In this document: one piece after another, positions 34,719-43,849 of the stretch
How positions within the stretch are numbered: the stretch's first letter is position 1
How the letters are laid out: each line of letters starts with the position of its first letter
Assembly: GCF_003097235.1 (NCBI RefSeq)
Contig: NZ_QEQQ01000024.1
Location: 21,738 to 85,737 of the forward strand
DNA: 64,000 bases
Direction: 5' to 3'
Source of the DNA: Pseudomonas sp. CC120222-01a
GTDB taxonomy: Bacteria; Pseudomonadota; Gammaproteobacteria; Pseudomonadales; Pseudomonadaceae
Program-made: the position numbers and the translations under genes
Notes under the pieces: model-generated
The model's input: only the letters and a program-made list of their open reading frames with translations
Database searches by the model: none
Told to the model about the DNA's origin: nothing

Positions 34719-35972
34719 TCACCAGATGGGCAAGGTGTACGACACGATCAAGCGGTTCTCATCGGCACTGCGGGCAAAGTTGGAGCGGTACGCCGCATTA
34801 CGCCAGCGAATGCCCACGTTCTTCAATGCCCCCGACTGGAACACGTAGGCGATATCGGTGTTGCGTTCCCACTCGCGACCTTCCTCGCTGTTGGTGGCGG
34901 GGTCGGCGTGGTCGCCTTTGACGTAGCGGGTCATGAAGGTAAGGCCAGGGATGCCGATGGCGGCAAAATTGTAGTCATAGCGCAACTGCCAGGAGCGCTC
35001 GCCAGGCTCGGCAAAGTCGTTGAGTTGGATGTAGTTGGTGAGATAAGGGTCGGTGCCGTTCAGGAACGGCATCGATGTATCGCCATTCATTTTCTGTAAC
35101 CCCAGACCAAAGGCGTGGCCACCCAGGCTGTAGGTGAACATGCCGCTCAACGCGCCGCTGTCGATGGCACCGCCCTGGGCGTTGCCCGCATCGTCGCTGA
35201 GCATGTAGCGCAGGTCGCTCTTGAGCTTGCCCGGGCCGATGCTCCAGCTGTGATTGATGCCGAAGAAGTTCTGCCGGTAAACGTCCTGCAGCTCGGCGTA
35301 CTGGTAGCTCAGGGTCAACGTCTTGCTCAGCGCATAGTCGGCGCCGCCGATCCAGTAGTCATCCCCTTCCACCGCACCGACAAAGCGCCGGTTCTTGTTG
35401 TTGAGGGAGATCTTCTGCGCATCGGTGGAGTCGCGGTCCGTCATGCGGTTGAAGCGTGCGCCGGTAAAAGTCAGGCCGTCGATTTCGCTACTGGTCAGCA
35501 GGCCGCCCTCGAAGGTCTGCGGTAGGATGCGCCCGGTGTTGGCCTGCACGGTAGGCAGCTTGGGGATCACGGTGCCGTACTTGAGCTCGCTCTGCGACAC
35601 CTTGACCTTGGCGGTCAGACCCAGTCGGCTGAATTCATCTGCCGCACGACCGTCATCGTGGACCGGCAAGAGGCCGGTGCCGGCACGGTCGGGGCTTGAA
35701 TCAAGCTTGATGCCGAGCATGCCCAGCGCATCGAGGCCGAAGCCGACGGTGCCCGGCGTGTAGCCGGAGCGAAAGTCCAGCAGGAAACCCTGGGCCCACT
35801 CTTCGCGTTTGGACTGCCCGCTGCCATCGCGAAAATCGCGGTTCAGGTAATAGTTCTGCATCTGCAGGTTGAGCTTGCTGTCTTCAACGAAGCTCTCGGC
35901 ACTGGCAGCGCCAGCGATCATGCAGGAAGACAGGGTGACAAGGGTACGCAGGATGTTCTTGTTGTTGTGCAT
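34719..35972 (-). CDS. OprD-family outer membrane porin (copy 1)
   Basis: A 417-aa porin. Residues 1-25 are a signal peptide (NILRTLVTLSSCMIAGAASA). The mature start FVEDSKLNLQMQNYYLNRDFRDG is the OprD family hallmark. The beta-barrel ends in an aromatic-containing strand (ENRLIVSYTLPIW). OprD-type channels admit small carboxylates or amino acids. The MFS transporter upstream in the same direction probably takes the substrate across the inner membrane (inference). Length is normal. Confidence 0.93.
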   Translation of the reverse strand: MHNNKNILRTLVTLSSCMIAGAASAESFVEDSKLNLQMQNYYLNRDFRDGSGQSKREEWAQGFLLDFRSGYTPGTVGFGLDALGMLGIKLDSSPDRAGTGLLPVHDDGRAADEFSRLGLTAKVKVSQSELKYGTVIPKLPTVQANTGRILPQTFEGGLLTSSEIDGLTFTGARFNRMTDRDSTDAQKISLNNKNRRFVGAVEGDDYWIGGADYALSKTLTLSYQYAELQDVYRQNFFGINHSWSIGPGKLKSDLRYMLSDDAGNAQGGAIDSGALSGMFTYSLGGHAFGLGLQKMNGDTSMPFLNGTDPYLTNYIQLNDFAEPGERSWQLRYDYNFAAIGIPGLTFMTRYVKGDHADPATNSEEGREWERNTDIAYVFQSGALKNVGIRWRNAAYRSNFARSADENRLIVSYTLPIW

Positions 35973-36086
35973 CTGGCGATTTCCATCTGGTTGGCATGCA
36001 ACTGCCCAGCCCAGGGCATGGCACCGGGCAGTGAAAGGAAATAGAACGGGTCAGCGAGGGGGGCCAGGTTGCAGCCCCCTTCAGGA

Positions 36087-37403
36087 TCAGTGGGCCGAGG
36101 CGACCACGGGCTGATCAGGGTCTTTGCTGGTGACGCGCATCAGGGCCGTCATCAGGAAGGCGATGACCAGCAACGCGCTGAGGAACAGCAAGCCCGTGGC
36201 TGCGCTTTGGCTGTTGCCCTTGACCACACCGATCATCGACGGCCCGACGAAGCCGCCAAGATTACCGATGGAGTTGATCACGGCAATCGACACTGCTGCC
36301 GTAGCACGGTCGAGGAACAGCGTCGGCAGTGCCCAGAACGGCGACTTGAAGCTGTACAGGCCCGAAAGCGCGACACAGATCATGGCCATCGAGGCCACCG
36401 CGCTGGGCAGCATGCCAGCACCGATCAGGCCGAGCGCTGCGACCGCCAGCGGAATGGCCGAGTGCATCTTGCGCTCGTTGCGCCGGTCGGAGCTGCGCGA
36501 CCAGATGATCATCGCAACGGTGGCGACAATATACGGGACCATGGCAATCAGGCCGATCTGGGTATGGCTCAGGTCGCTGGAGAAGCCCTTGATGATCTGC
36601 GGCATCCAGTAACCGACACCCAAGCTGCCGCATTGGTAGACGAAGTAGATGAAGGCCAGGTAAAGCACCTTCTTGTTGACCATGGTTTGCAACACGCCCA
36701 GACGCTTGACGTTCTTACGGCTCTGGCGGTCGCGCTCAAGCTCGGCCAGCAGCCAATCCTTTTCCTGTTGAGTCAGCCATTTGGCCTGCTCGGGCTTGTC
36801 GGTCAGAAACAGGAAGCAGGCGATGCCGAGGAAGACGGCCGGCACGCCCTCGAGGAACAGCATCCAGCGCCAGCCGCTCCAGTCGAACCACTTGATGTTG
36901 TCCATGATCCAAGTGGAAAGCGGTGCACCGATGATGTAGCTGACCGGAATCGCGGCGGTGAACAGCGCCACGGTGGTAGCCAACTCCTTGGCGCGGAACC
37001 AGTAGGTCAGGTAGACGATAACGCCGGGGAAGAAGCCGGCTTCGGCCACGCCGAGAAAGAACCGCAGCACGTACAGCTGGTTGGCGGTCTGGGCAAAGGC
37101 GGTGGCGGCGGCAATCGCACCCCAGGTCACCAGGATACGGGCAATCCAGACCCGCGCACCGTACTTGTTGAGCATGACGTTGCTCGGCACTTCGAACAGG
37201 AAGTAGCCGATGAAGAAGATCCCGGAAATGAAGCCGAAGGCCTCGCTGGTCAGGGCGAGCTCCTTGTTCATTTCCAACGCGGCATAGCCGATGTTGGCAC
37301 GGTCCAGGTAAGAAACGATATAGAGCAGGAACATGAAGGGGATGATGCGCAGGGTGACTTTGCGCACCGTAGCCTGCTCATCGACAGTCTTGTTGTTGTT
37401 CAT
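36087..37403 (-). CDS. MFS transporter, anion:cation symporter (ACS) family
   Basis: A 438-aa permease with 12 predicted membrane segments. The start MNNNKTVDEQATVRKVTLRIIPFMFLLYIVSYLDRANIGYAAL is the typical first helix of ACS-family carriers for glucarate, galactarate, tartrate, phthalate and similar acids. The start at 37403 follows GAGG; the longer frame adds 14 residues without support. It lies between lactonase and porin genes in the same direction. The likely cargo is a sugar acid or related hydroxy acid. Confidence 0.9.
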   Translation of the reverse strand: MNNNKTVDEQATVRKVTLRIIPFMFLLYIVSYLDRANIGYAALEMNKELALTSEAFGFISGIFFIGYFLFEVPSNVMLNKYGARVWIARILVTWGAIAAATAFAQTANQLYVLRFFLGVAEAGFFPGVIVYLTYWFRAKELATTVALFTAAIPVSYIIGAPLSTWIMDNIKWFDWSGWRWMLFLEGVPAVFLGIACFLFLTDKPEQAKWLTQQEKDWLLAELERDRQSRKNVKRLGVLQTMVNKKVLYLAFIYFVYQCGSLGVGYWMPQIIKGFSSDLSHTQIGLIAMVPYIVATVAMIIWSRSSDRRNERKMHSAIPLAVAALGLIGAGMLPSAVASMAMICVALSGLYSFKSPFWALPTLFLDRATAAVSIAVINSIGNLGGFVGPSMIGVVKGNSQSAATGLLFLSALLVIAFLMTALMRVTSKDPDQPVVASAH

Positions 37404-37465
37404 GGCGACCTCACTGTGGAGCGAACTTTGCCCGCCCCTTGTCATTGTTATCTGTGCAGCACGGT

Positions 37466-38518
37466 TCAGGCAGAAAAAACCATACAGACCGGACTGCCGG
37501 TCGAAACCGAAAAGCCCGTTTTGCTCAAGCGTCCATGCTGCGCATCGACTGCCAGTGCAACGATGCTGTCGCTGTCTTCGTTGAGGGCGAAGACGAAGCG
37601 CTGGTTGGGGGTCAAGGCAAAGAATCGTGGCGTGCGCCCGGCAGTGGGCGCCACATCGACCAAGGTCAACAGGCCGCTATGGGCGTCAATGGCGAACACC
37701 GCGATACTGTCGTAGCCGCGGTTGGAGGCGTAGAGAAAACGCCCACTGCGGTCCACTTCGATCTCAGAGGCGCGGCTGTTACCGGTGTACGTCGTCGGCA
37801 GCGACGACACCACTTGCAGCGGCTCCAGGGCGCCGTTATGGGCATCGAAACGGTAGCTGGTCACGGTCGAATCCAGCTCGTTGATCACGAAGGCCAATGG
37901 CGCGCTCGGGTGCAATGCAAGATGCCGGGGCCCTGCGCCCTCCCGGCTGGCCACGAAGGGCTGCTCGCCGGGGATCAGCTTGCCGCTTTCGAAGCGGAAG
38001 GTGAACACCCGGTCCAGGCCCTTGTCCGGCACCAGGACGAAATTGCCCGAGGCATCAAACGGGTTGAAGTGCGGCTTGGCGAACGGCTGTTCGACTCGGT
38101 GCGGCCCTACGGGCCCTTCAAGCTGCACCAGTTGGCTGACCTCGCCGAGGCTGCCGTCAAGATTGACGTCAAGTACGGCCAGGGTGCCGGTGATATGGTT
38201 GGACACCACCATGAACCGTTCGGTCGGGTCCAGTGCCAGGTGCACCGGGTTACGCCCTTCGCAACTCTGCGTATTGATCAGGCTCAGCGTGCCGTCGCGC
38301 GGCTCGACCGCAAACGCACTGACTTCGCTGCGGTCGCCATGCACGGTATACAGCCGATCACCGGCGCGACTGAGGGCCAGGAATGATGGATTGACCAAGT
38401 CGCCAACGACCTGGACCAGCTCCAGGGTACCGATCTGCTGATCGACCCGGTAGACCGTGATGCCATCACCCCGGGCGTTTCGCTCACGCGTGGTGCGCGA
38501 TCCGACATAGGCATACAT
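37466..38518 (-). CDS. Beta-propeller lactonase (6-phosphogluconolactonase Pgl/YbhE type)
   Basis: A 350-aa seven-bladed propeller protein. The start MYAYVGSRTTRERNARGDGITVYRVD and repeated blades such as NPVHLALDPTERFMVVSN, GPRHLALHPSAPLAFVINELDSTVT and PRFFALTPNQRFVFALNEDSDSI are the lactonase family pattern. No signal peptide is seen. Such enzymes open sugar-acid lactones. Start at 38518 follows a GGGAG site. Placed between acnA and the MFS transporter, it probably opens the lactone form of the imported acid (inference). Confidence 0.87.
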   Translation of the reverse strand: MYAYVGSRTTRERNARGDGITVYRVDQQIGTLELVQVVGDLVNPSFLALSRAGDRLYTVHGDRSEVSAFAVEPRDGTLSLINTQSCEGRNPVHLALDPTERFMVVSNHITGTLAVLDVNLDGSLGEVSQLVQLEGPVGPHRVEQPFAKPHFNPFDASGNFVLVPDKGLDRVFTFRFESGKLIPGEQPFVASREGAGPRHLALHPSAPLAFVINELDSTVTSYRFDAHNGALEPLQVVSSLPTTYTGNSRASEIEVDRSGRFLYASNRGYDSIAVFAIDAHSGLLTLVDVAPTAGRTPRFFALTPNQRFVFALNEDSDSIVALAVDAQHGRLSKTGFSVSTGSPVCMVFSA

Positions 38519-38636
38519 AGGGTTTTTCTCCCGTGGCAAATGCGTTTCAGAGGGGTGTGGGGCCGTTCGACAGGCAGCCGCACCCCGCGCGGAGACATCT
38601 GTGCCTCCGCCGTTGTAGGAGCGATCGGGTTATTCG

Positions 38637-41309
38637 TCAGTGGCGGGTACGCTTGACGACCTTGCGAATCACGTAGGGCAGCACGCCGCCATTGGTCAGG
38701 TAGCGAATTTCCTGAAGCGAGTCGATACGGGCGATCACCTGCCGTTCATCCTGCGAGCCGTCTGCACGTCGCACCACCAGGCCGATGCGGTTGTCACCCA
38801 CCGTCAGCTCATCGAGGCCGGCGAAGTCGAAGTGCTCGCTGCCGTCGAGGTCCAGGTCATCCACGCCCTGCCCTTCTTCGAACAGCAAAGGCAGCACGCC
38901 CATGCCGATCAGGTTGCTGCGGTGGATTCGCTCGATACTGCGCGCCACCACCGCACGCACACCCAGCAAGGCCTGCGCCTTCGCCGCCCAATCGCGACTG
39001 GAGCCTGCGCCGTAGTTGATACCGGCAAAGATCACCATCGGCGTACCGGTATAGCTCTGTGCTGCGTCGTACAGCGGCAGGCATTGACTGTGATCGGCGT
39101 TCCAAGCCCAGGCGCCCGGACCTGGTTGCTGCTCACCCAGCAGGCGATTCCTCACCGATTTGTTGGTGAAGGCGCCGCGCAACATCACTTCGTGATTGCT
39201 ACGGCGGGTGGAGTATTGATTGAGGTCCTGAGGGTCTTCACCACGCTCCAACAGCCATTCGCCCGCCTGGCTGTTCGCCGGAATCGCGCCAGCCGGCGAG
39301 ATGTGATCGGTCGTGACGTTATCGCCCAGGACCATCAGCGCCCGTGCGCCCTGGATAGCCAGGCTGGCTTTCGGCTCGGCCTGAATGTCGGCCAAGTACT
39401 GTGGACGGCGCAGGTAAGTCGAACGGGCATCCCACGGGAACTGCACGCTGCCTTCGGCCGACAGAGCCTGCCAGTGGTGGGTGCCGTCCCAGACCGTGGC
39501 CAGGCGCTGCTGGAAGAATTCCGGCTTGACCACACGAGCGACCAGTGCCGCGACTTCCTCATCGGAGGGCATCAGATCATGCAGGTAGACAGGTTGACCT
39601 TGAGCATCCTGGCTCAGCGCTTCGCGAGTGAGGTCGGTCTCGATGGTGCCCGCGATGGCGAACGCCACGCACAGGGCCGGCGAGGCCAAATATCCTGCTG
39701 GCACCTTTGGATTCACTCGGCCTTCAAAGTTGCGGTTACCCGAGAGCACCACCACTCCCTTGAGCCCTTGGTCGGCGAATGCCTCCACGTGCTCCTCAAG
39801 CTTGCCGGAGTTGCCGATACAGGTCATGCAGCCAAAACCGGCCAACTCGAAGCCCAGGGCGGAGAAGTCCTGCAGCAGGTCGGCCTCGGCCAGGTAATCG
39901 GCCACCACCTGGGAACCGGGTGACAGCGAGGTCTTGACCCACGGTTTGCGCTGCAGGCCCAGTCGACGGGCATTGCGCGCCAGCAAGCCGGCCTGGATCA
40001 TTTGTGCCGGGTTGGCGGTATTGGTGCAACTGGTGATAGCCGAGATCACTACGGCGCCATGACCAATCGATTGCCCGAAGGACGGCTCAACGAATTGCTG
40101 GGCCTGAGGGCCGGAGATCAGGTTGCCACCACCCAGCACTTCCTCCTTGAATGAAAGACCCGAGCGCGACAGCGGCTGACGCTGATGCGGCTGATACGGG
40201 CCAGCAACGCTCGGCTCGATGCTGGCTAGGTCAAGCTCGATAAGCTCGTCAAACTCAGGCTCCGGCAGATCATCGCGTCGGTACAGGGCCTGGATGTGCA
40301 TGTAACTGGAGGCTTGCAGGCACAGCTCGGCACTGCGACCAGTGAGTTGCAAATAATCCAGCGTCTGGTCGTCGAACGGGAAGAACACCACAGTCGCACC
40401 GTACTCTGGCGCCATGTTCGATACCGTGCCACGCGCCGCCCAGCTCAGGGTAGTCAGGCCGGGGCCTGTAAATTCGACGAACTTGCCGACCACCGAACGC
40501 TTGCGCAGAATCTCGGCGACATGCAACGACAGGTCGGTGGCAGTGACGCCTGGGCGCAAGGTGTTGGTGACACGGAAACCGATCACTTGCGGGAAGTTGA
40601 TCGGCACCGGCTCGCCGACCATCGCCGCCTGCCCTTCCAGACCACCCACGCCCCAGCCGAGCACGCCGATGGCGTTGATCATTGGCGTATGGCTATCGGT
40701 AGCGACCATGTCGTCGGGGTGCAGCAGGGGCTGGCCATCTTCGGTGCGGCTCTCCCACACCACTTTGGCCAGCGCCTCCATGTTCATCTGGTGGATGATG
40801 CCGGTGCCCGGCGGGATCACGCCGAAGTTGTCCAGGCTCTTCTGCGCCCACTTGATGAAGCGGTAGCGCTCACTGTTGCGGCGAAAATCGATGTCCAGAT
40901 TCTTCTCGACCGCACCGGCCTCGGCGTAGCGCTCGACGATAACCGAGTGATCGATGGTCAGCACTGCCGGAATCTGCGGATTCATAGCCGCAGGATCGCC
41001 ACCCAGCTCGGCAACCACGTCGCGCATGCCGGCGAAGTCTGCCAGTGCCGGCAAACAAGTGGTGTCGTGGAACATCAGGCGATTGGGTTGAAACGGCACT
41101 TCACAGTCCGGCCCTTGGCCAATGGCACGGGCCAGCACTGGTTCCAGGGCCTCGGGCGTGCAGCGCGCAACGTTCTCCAGAAGAATGCGGATCGAATAGG
41201 GCAAACGCTGCAGCTGGCTCGGGCTTAGCAACTTTTTCAGGTCGACATAGGCAAAATGTTCCTGGTCAATTACCACACTGCTCATCAGGTCGCGGGCTGT
41301 CTCGGTCAT
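38637..41309 (-). CDS. acnA: Aconitate hydratase A
   Basis: An 890-aa aconitase of the AcnA/IRP type. [4Fe-4S] ligands appear in ISAITSCTNTANP (about residue 430) and GFGCMTCIGNSGKL (about residue 500). The C-terminal swivel domain shows GINYGAGSSRDWAAKAQALLGVRAVVARSIERIHRSNLIGMGVLP. It interconverts citrate and isocitrate and may accept related tricarboxylates. Pseudomonas genomes hold other aconitases for the main cycle, so this copy in a catabolic cluster may serve a substrate-induced route (inference). It is the first gene of the leftward series. Confidence 0.92.
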   Translation of the reverse strand: MTETARDLMSSVVIDQEHFAYVDLKKLLSPSQLQRLPYSIRILLENVARCTPEALEPVLARAIGQGPDCEVPFQPNRLMFHDTTCLPALADFAGMRDVVAELGGDPAAMNPQIPAVLTIDHSVIVERYAEAGAVEKNLDIDFRRNSERYRFIKWAQKSLDNFGVIPPGTGIIHQMNMEALAKVVWESRTEDGQPLLHPDDMVATDSHTPMINAIGVLGWGVGGLEGQAAMVGEPVPINFPQVIGFRVTNTLRPGVTATDLSLHVAEILRKRSVVGKFVEFTGPGLTTLSWAARGTVSNMAPEYGATVVFFPFDDQTLDYLQLTGRSAELCLQASSYMHIQALYRRDDLPEPEFDELIELDLASIEPSVAGPYQPHQRQPLSRSGLSFKEEVLGGGNLISGPQAQQFVEPSFGQSIGHGAVVISAITSCTNTANPAQMIQAGLLARNARRLGLQRKPWVKTSLSPGSQVVADYLAEADLLQDFSALGFELAGFGCMTCIGNSGKLEEHVEAFADQGLKGVVVLSGNRNFEGRVNPKVPAGYLASPALCVAFAIAGTIETDLTREALSQDAQGQPVYLHDLMPSDEEVAALVARVVKPEFFQQRLATVWDGTHHWQALSAEGSVQFPWDARSTYLRRPQYLADIQAEPKASLAIQGARALMVLGDNVTTDHISPAGAIPANSQAGEWLLERGEDPQDLNQYSTRRSNHEVMLRGAFTNKSVRNRLLGEQQPGPGAWAWNADHSQCLPLYDAAQSYTGTPMVIFAGINYGAGSSRDWAAKAQALLGVRAVVARSIERIHRSNLIGMGVLPLLFEEGQGVDDLDLDGSEHFDFAGLDELTVGDNRIGLVVRRADGSQDERQVIARIDSLQEIRYLTNGGVLPYVIRKVVKRTRH

Positions 41310-41459
41310 GCTCGTATCGCTCGGCTTTTTATAGTGTTAACAACGCTGGCTAAAGCAATCAGCCCTATTGATGAACCGATACTAAAAGCAGTCTGCCAAG
41401 ATGAAAATTGGTCAATTACCACAACAGCGTTCTCCAAAGGAGAACGCTCATCAGTGGCT

Positions 41460-42344
41460 CTAACTCAACATTTTCAGATGATCAACGAAGGTTCGTAGCG
41501 TAGGCGACGCGCCTTCCAACCTCAGCGCCAACAACAGCGTCCGCTTGGCCCAGGGCTCATTCAGCGTCACGGCCTTGATCTTGTGGCTGCGCAAGTATTG
41601 GGTGATCACGCTGCGCGGCAAGACCGCAACGCCCAGGCCGTTCGACACCATCCGGCACATGCAGTCGAAGCTACTGATGCGAATGCGCAGCTTCAGGGCC
41701 ATACCCAGTTTGGTCGCCTCGCTGGTGAGCAGGGTGTGCATCGAGCTTTCCAGATGCGGCCCGACCATTTCATGATCAAGCACTTCCCTGAAACTCACGT
41801 CCTTGAGTCTTGCCAGTGGATGACTGGCGGGGACCGCCAAGGTCAGCTCGTCATGCCGGTAAGGATAGGTATCCAGTCCCTGGGTCGAAGTCTGTGCAGC
41901 AACGATACCGAGATCTGCACGGCCGTCAGCGACTGCTCGAATTACCGCAGAACCCACTCGCTCCTCGATATCGAACTTGATCGCCGGATACAACAGGGAG
42001 AAACCCGCCAGGTCCTGCGGCAAGAACTGTGAGAGCGCCGAGGTGATGGCATGAATACGGATATGGCCCTTGACCCCAGTGGCGTATCCGCTCAGCTCGG
42101 TATCAAGCTGGGCCATCGTCTGCTTGATCTGGCGGGCGTAGAACAACAACGATTGTCCGGCCGGGGTCAGATCGACCCCCCTGGCGTTGCGAACCAGCAG
42201 GGCCGATCCGATCTGCGCCTCCAGCTCGGTGATGCGCTTGCTGATCGCCGATACGGCTACATGCTTGATTCGGCTCGCGCGCGTGAGGTTGCGCTCTTGG
42301 GCGACCGTAATGAAGAGGTCAAGACTGGTCAGATCGTAGAGCAA
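41460..42344 (-). CDS. LysR-family transcriptional regulator
   Basis: A 294-aa regulator with a TTG start (MLYDLTSLDLFITVAQERNLTRASRIKHVAVSAISKRITELEAQIG) after GAGG. Residues ~1-65 form the winged helix; about 90-290 the co-inducer domain. The recognition helix deviates a little from the usual S-Q-P/S (KHVAVSAISKRI). It is oriented like acnA and the downstream series, and downstream of the racemase-like gene, so its target is uncertain. Candidates are acnA, whose promoter region lies in the 150 bases after this gene's end, or the racemase/RraA pair. Confidence 0.9.
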   Translation of the reverse strand: MLYDLTSLDLFITVAQERNLTRASRIKHVAVSAISKRITELEAQIGSALLVRNARGVDLTPAGQSLLFYARQIKQTMAQLDTELSGYATGVKGHIRIHAITSALSQFLPQDLAGFSLLYPAIKFDIEERVGSAVIRAVADGRADLGIVAAQTSTQGLDTYPYRHDELTLAVPASHPLARLKDVSFREVLDHEMVGPHLESSMHTLLTSEATKLGMALKLRIRISSFDCMCRMVSNGLGVAVLPRSVITQYLRSHKIKAVTLNEPWAKRTLLLALRLEGASPTLRTFVDHLKMLS

Positions 42345-42479
42345 AATTGATTCCTCATCATCATCTCACCCGTTTCAGGGCCGAAAACTGCAAGACCATC
42401 CAGGGCTGGGCACCCAGAACAAGGCAGAACAAAGCGAATGCCAATGCATTTTAATAGTTAAAGGTGCAAACTTGCGGCT

Positions 42480-43142
42480 TTACGCATCCAGAATCCGCTT
42501 CATTTTGAGCACAGCACTGTCCGGTGTAGTGAGGACTGGCACGCGCGCAAGCTTCGCGCAAGAGGGGGCAGCGGATGTCATGGAGAACTGTGCGAAGCAG
42601 ATCACATCAACATCGGCGAGCGGCGTTACCAGTTCGCTGATCAGTTGATCATGCTTTTCACTGTCACCAGCATGCAGCGCTTCGATCGCCGCAGGACTGG
42701 TGGCATGCTGCAGCAAGACACGCCGACCACGGGCACTGGCGGCCGCCATCAACTCTTCCGACATCGAGTCGATTGCCGGTGGGAAGGTGGCCAAAAGCGC
42801 TACTCGATCCCCATGATCCAGGGCTTCTTCGAGCATTGCTTCATTGGGCTTCAAGACGGGGATATCCGCGTCCTTTTTGCAGGCGTCAATCGCTTCACCA
42901 AATGCCGAGCATGTAAACAGGATGCCATCAGCGCCTGCTCCGCGTGCATACCGCGCCAACTCAAGGAACCGCTGCTTGAGTGATTCTGTATGCGAACCGG
43001 AGCTGCGAAGATCCCGTGACAGCGAGTCTTCAAGCAGGTTGCACAACTCGGCCTCAGGCCAGAGCCGGGCAAAAGCCTCATTGATAGGTGCAACTGCCAC
43101 AGGCGTGGCGTGAATGAGAAAGATACGTTTGGCCGCCATCAT
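42480..43142 (-). CDS. Asp/Glu racemase-superfamily protein
   Basis: A 220-aa protein of the aspartate/glutamate racemase, hydantoin racemase and arylmalonate decarboxylase superfamily. The first catalytic-Cys motif is present (ILFTCSAFGEAI, near residue 80). At the second position, where racemases have G-C-T, it reads ICFAQFSMTSAA without Cys (near 180). Two-base racemisation is therefore unlikely; a one-Cys isomerase or decarboxylase is more probable. It overlaps the upstream RraA-like gene by 4 bases, so the two proteins are co-produced and probably act on the same compound. Confidence 0.82.
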   Translation of the reverse strand: MMAAKRIFLIHATPVAVAPINEAFARLWPEAELCNLLEDSLSRDLRSSGSHTESLKQRFLELARYARGAGADGILFTCSAFGEAIDACKKDADIPVLKPNEAMLEEALDHGDRVALLATFPPAIDSMSEELMAAASARGRRVLLQHATSPAAIEALHAGDSEKHDQLISELVTPLADVDVICFAQFSMTSAAPSCAKLARVPVLTTPDSAVLKMKRILDA

Positions 43143-43627
43143 GCTCCCCCCCCGATAGCAGCATTGAGCACAAGTACGCCATCGTCGTCGGCGTACATCT
43201 GATCCCCCGCGCCAATGACCTGCCCGGCAATGGTGACGCTCAACCCTACCTGCCCTTCATTGCGCTTGGTGGATTTCGCGGGCGTCACGCCAAGCGCCTT
43301 GATCGCGATAGGCAACGTGCGCAGTACCGCTTTGTCCCGCACATAACCGTACACCAATACGCCAGCCCAGCCATTACGCACCAGGTCTTCAGCGATGTGA
43401 TCACCAAACAACGCGCAGCGATCACTGCCCCCACCATCGACCACCAGCACCTTGCCCTCACCAGGCGTGGTGCTTAGCTCCTTGATGCGTGAATTGTCCT
43501 CGAAGCATTTGACCGTAACGGCATGCCCTTGGAAATCCGGCTTAGCCCCAAGGTCCTGGAAAATCGGCAAGAGCACCTTCGCACTCGCACCGAACTCGTC
43601 ACACAGGTCAGTCGTTTTGATAGTCAC
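43139..43627 (-). CDS. RraA-like class II aldolase or oxaloacetate decarboxylase
   Basis: A 162-residue protein with a GTG start at 43627 after GGAGAG; the longer frame to 43696 adds non-homologous residues. The fold is that of RraA (DLCDEFG..., VTVKCFEDNS, VLVVDGGGSDRCALFGD). It carries Asp followed by exactly 20 residues and Arg-Asp (GDHIAEDL ... VYGYVRD), the D-X20-R-D motif of HMG/CHA aldolases and oxaloacetate decarboxylases. E. coli RraA, the RNase E inhibitor, has R-Q there. I infer a metal-dependent lyase acting on an oxo acid rather than an RNase regulator. Coupled to the racemase-like gene. Confidence 0.8.
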   Translation of the reverse strand: MTIKTTDLCDEFGASAKVLLPIFQDLGAKPDFQGHAVTVKCFEDNSRIKELSTTPGEGKVLVVDGGGSDRCALFGDHIAEDLVRNGWAGVLVYGYVRDKAVLRTLPIAIKALGVTPAKSTKRNEGQVGLSVTIAGQVIGAGDQMYADDDGVLVLNAAIGGGA

Positions 43628-43661
43628 CGCGGCTCTCCATTGGTCATAGACAAAACAAATG

Positions 43662-43696
43662 TTGCATATATTGGTTTTACATGCAATAAAATGCAA
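43662..43696. promoter_or_regulatory. TTGCAT/ATGCAA repeats in the divergent promoter
   Basis: TTGCAT at 43662-43667 faces ATGCAA at 43681-43686, with another ATGCAA at 43691-43696. They lie between the leftward RraA-like gene and the rightward dehydrogenase-otnK-otnC series. They are a candidate operator for both directions. Related TGCAAGTG motifs occur near other promoters in the region. Confidence 0.4.
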
Positions 43697-43849
43697 AGAG
43701 TCCGGGCATGGTTACCCGCCACCGGATACAGCATCGATCGGGATGACATTCAATCGCCTCGATCATTGTACTTCGTCGCCCTAACGTACACCCTGTGGCG
43801 CTGACGACGAGCCGCTTCATCTACGAACAAAAATGCTTAGGAGAGTGTG

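Noticed and set aside
36069..37715. 548-codon frame opposite the MFS transporter gene
   Set aside because: Its product is extremely rich in charged residues and His, as expected from the reverse complement of a membrane protein gene.
43139..43627. Ribonuclease E activity regulator RraA
   Set aside because: The protein has Arg-Asp at the end of the D-X20-R-D motif, as in lyases, and sits in a catabolic cluster.
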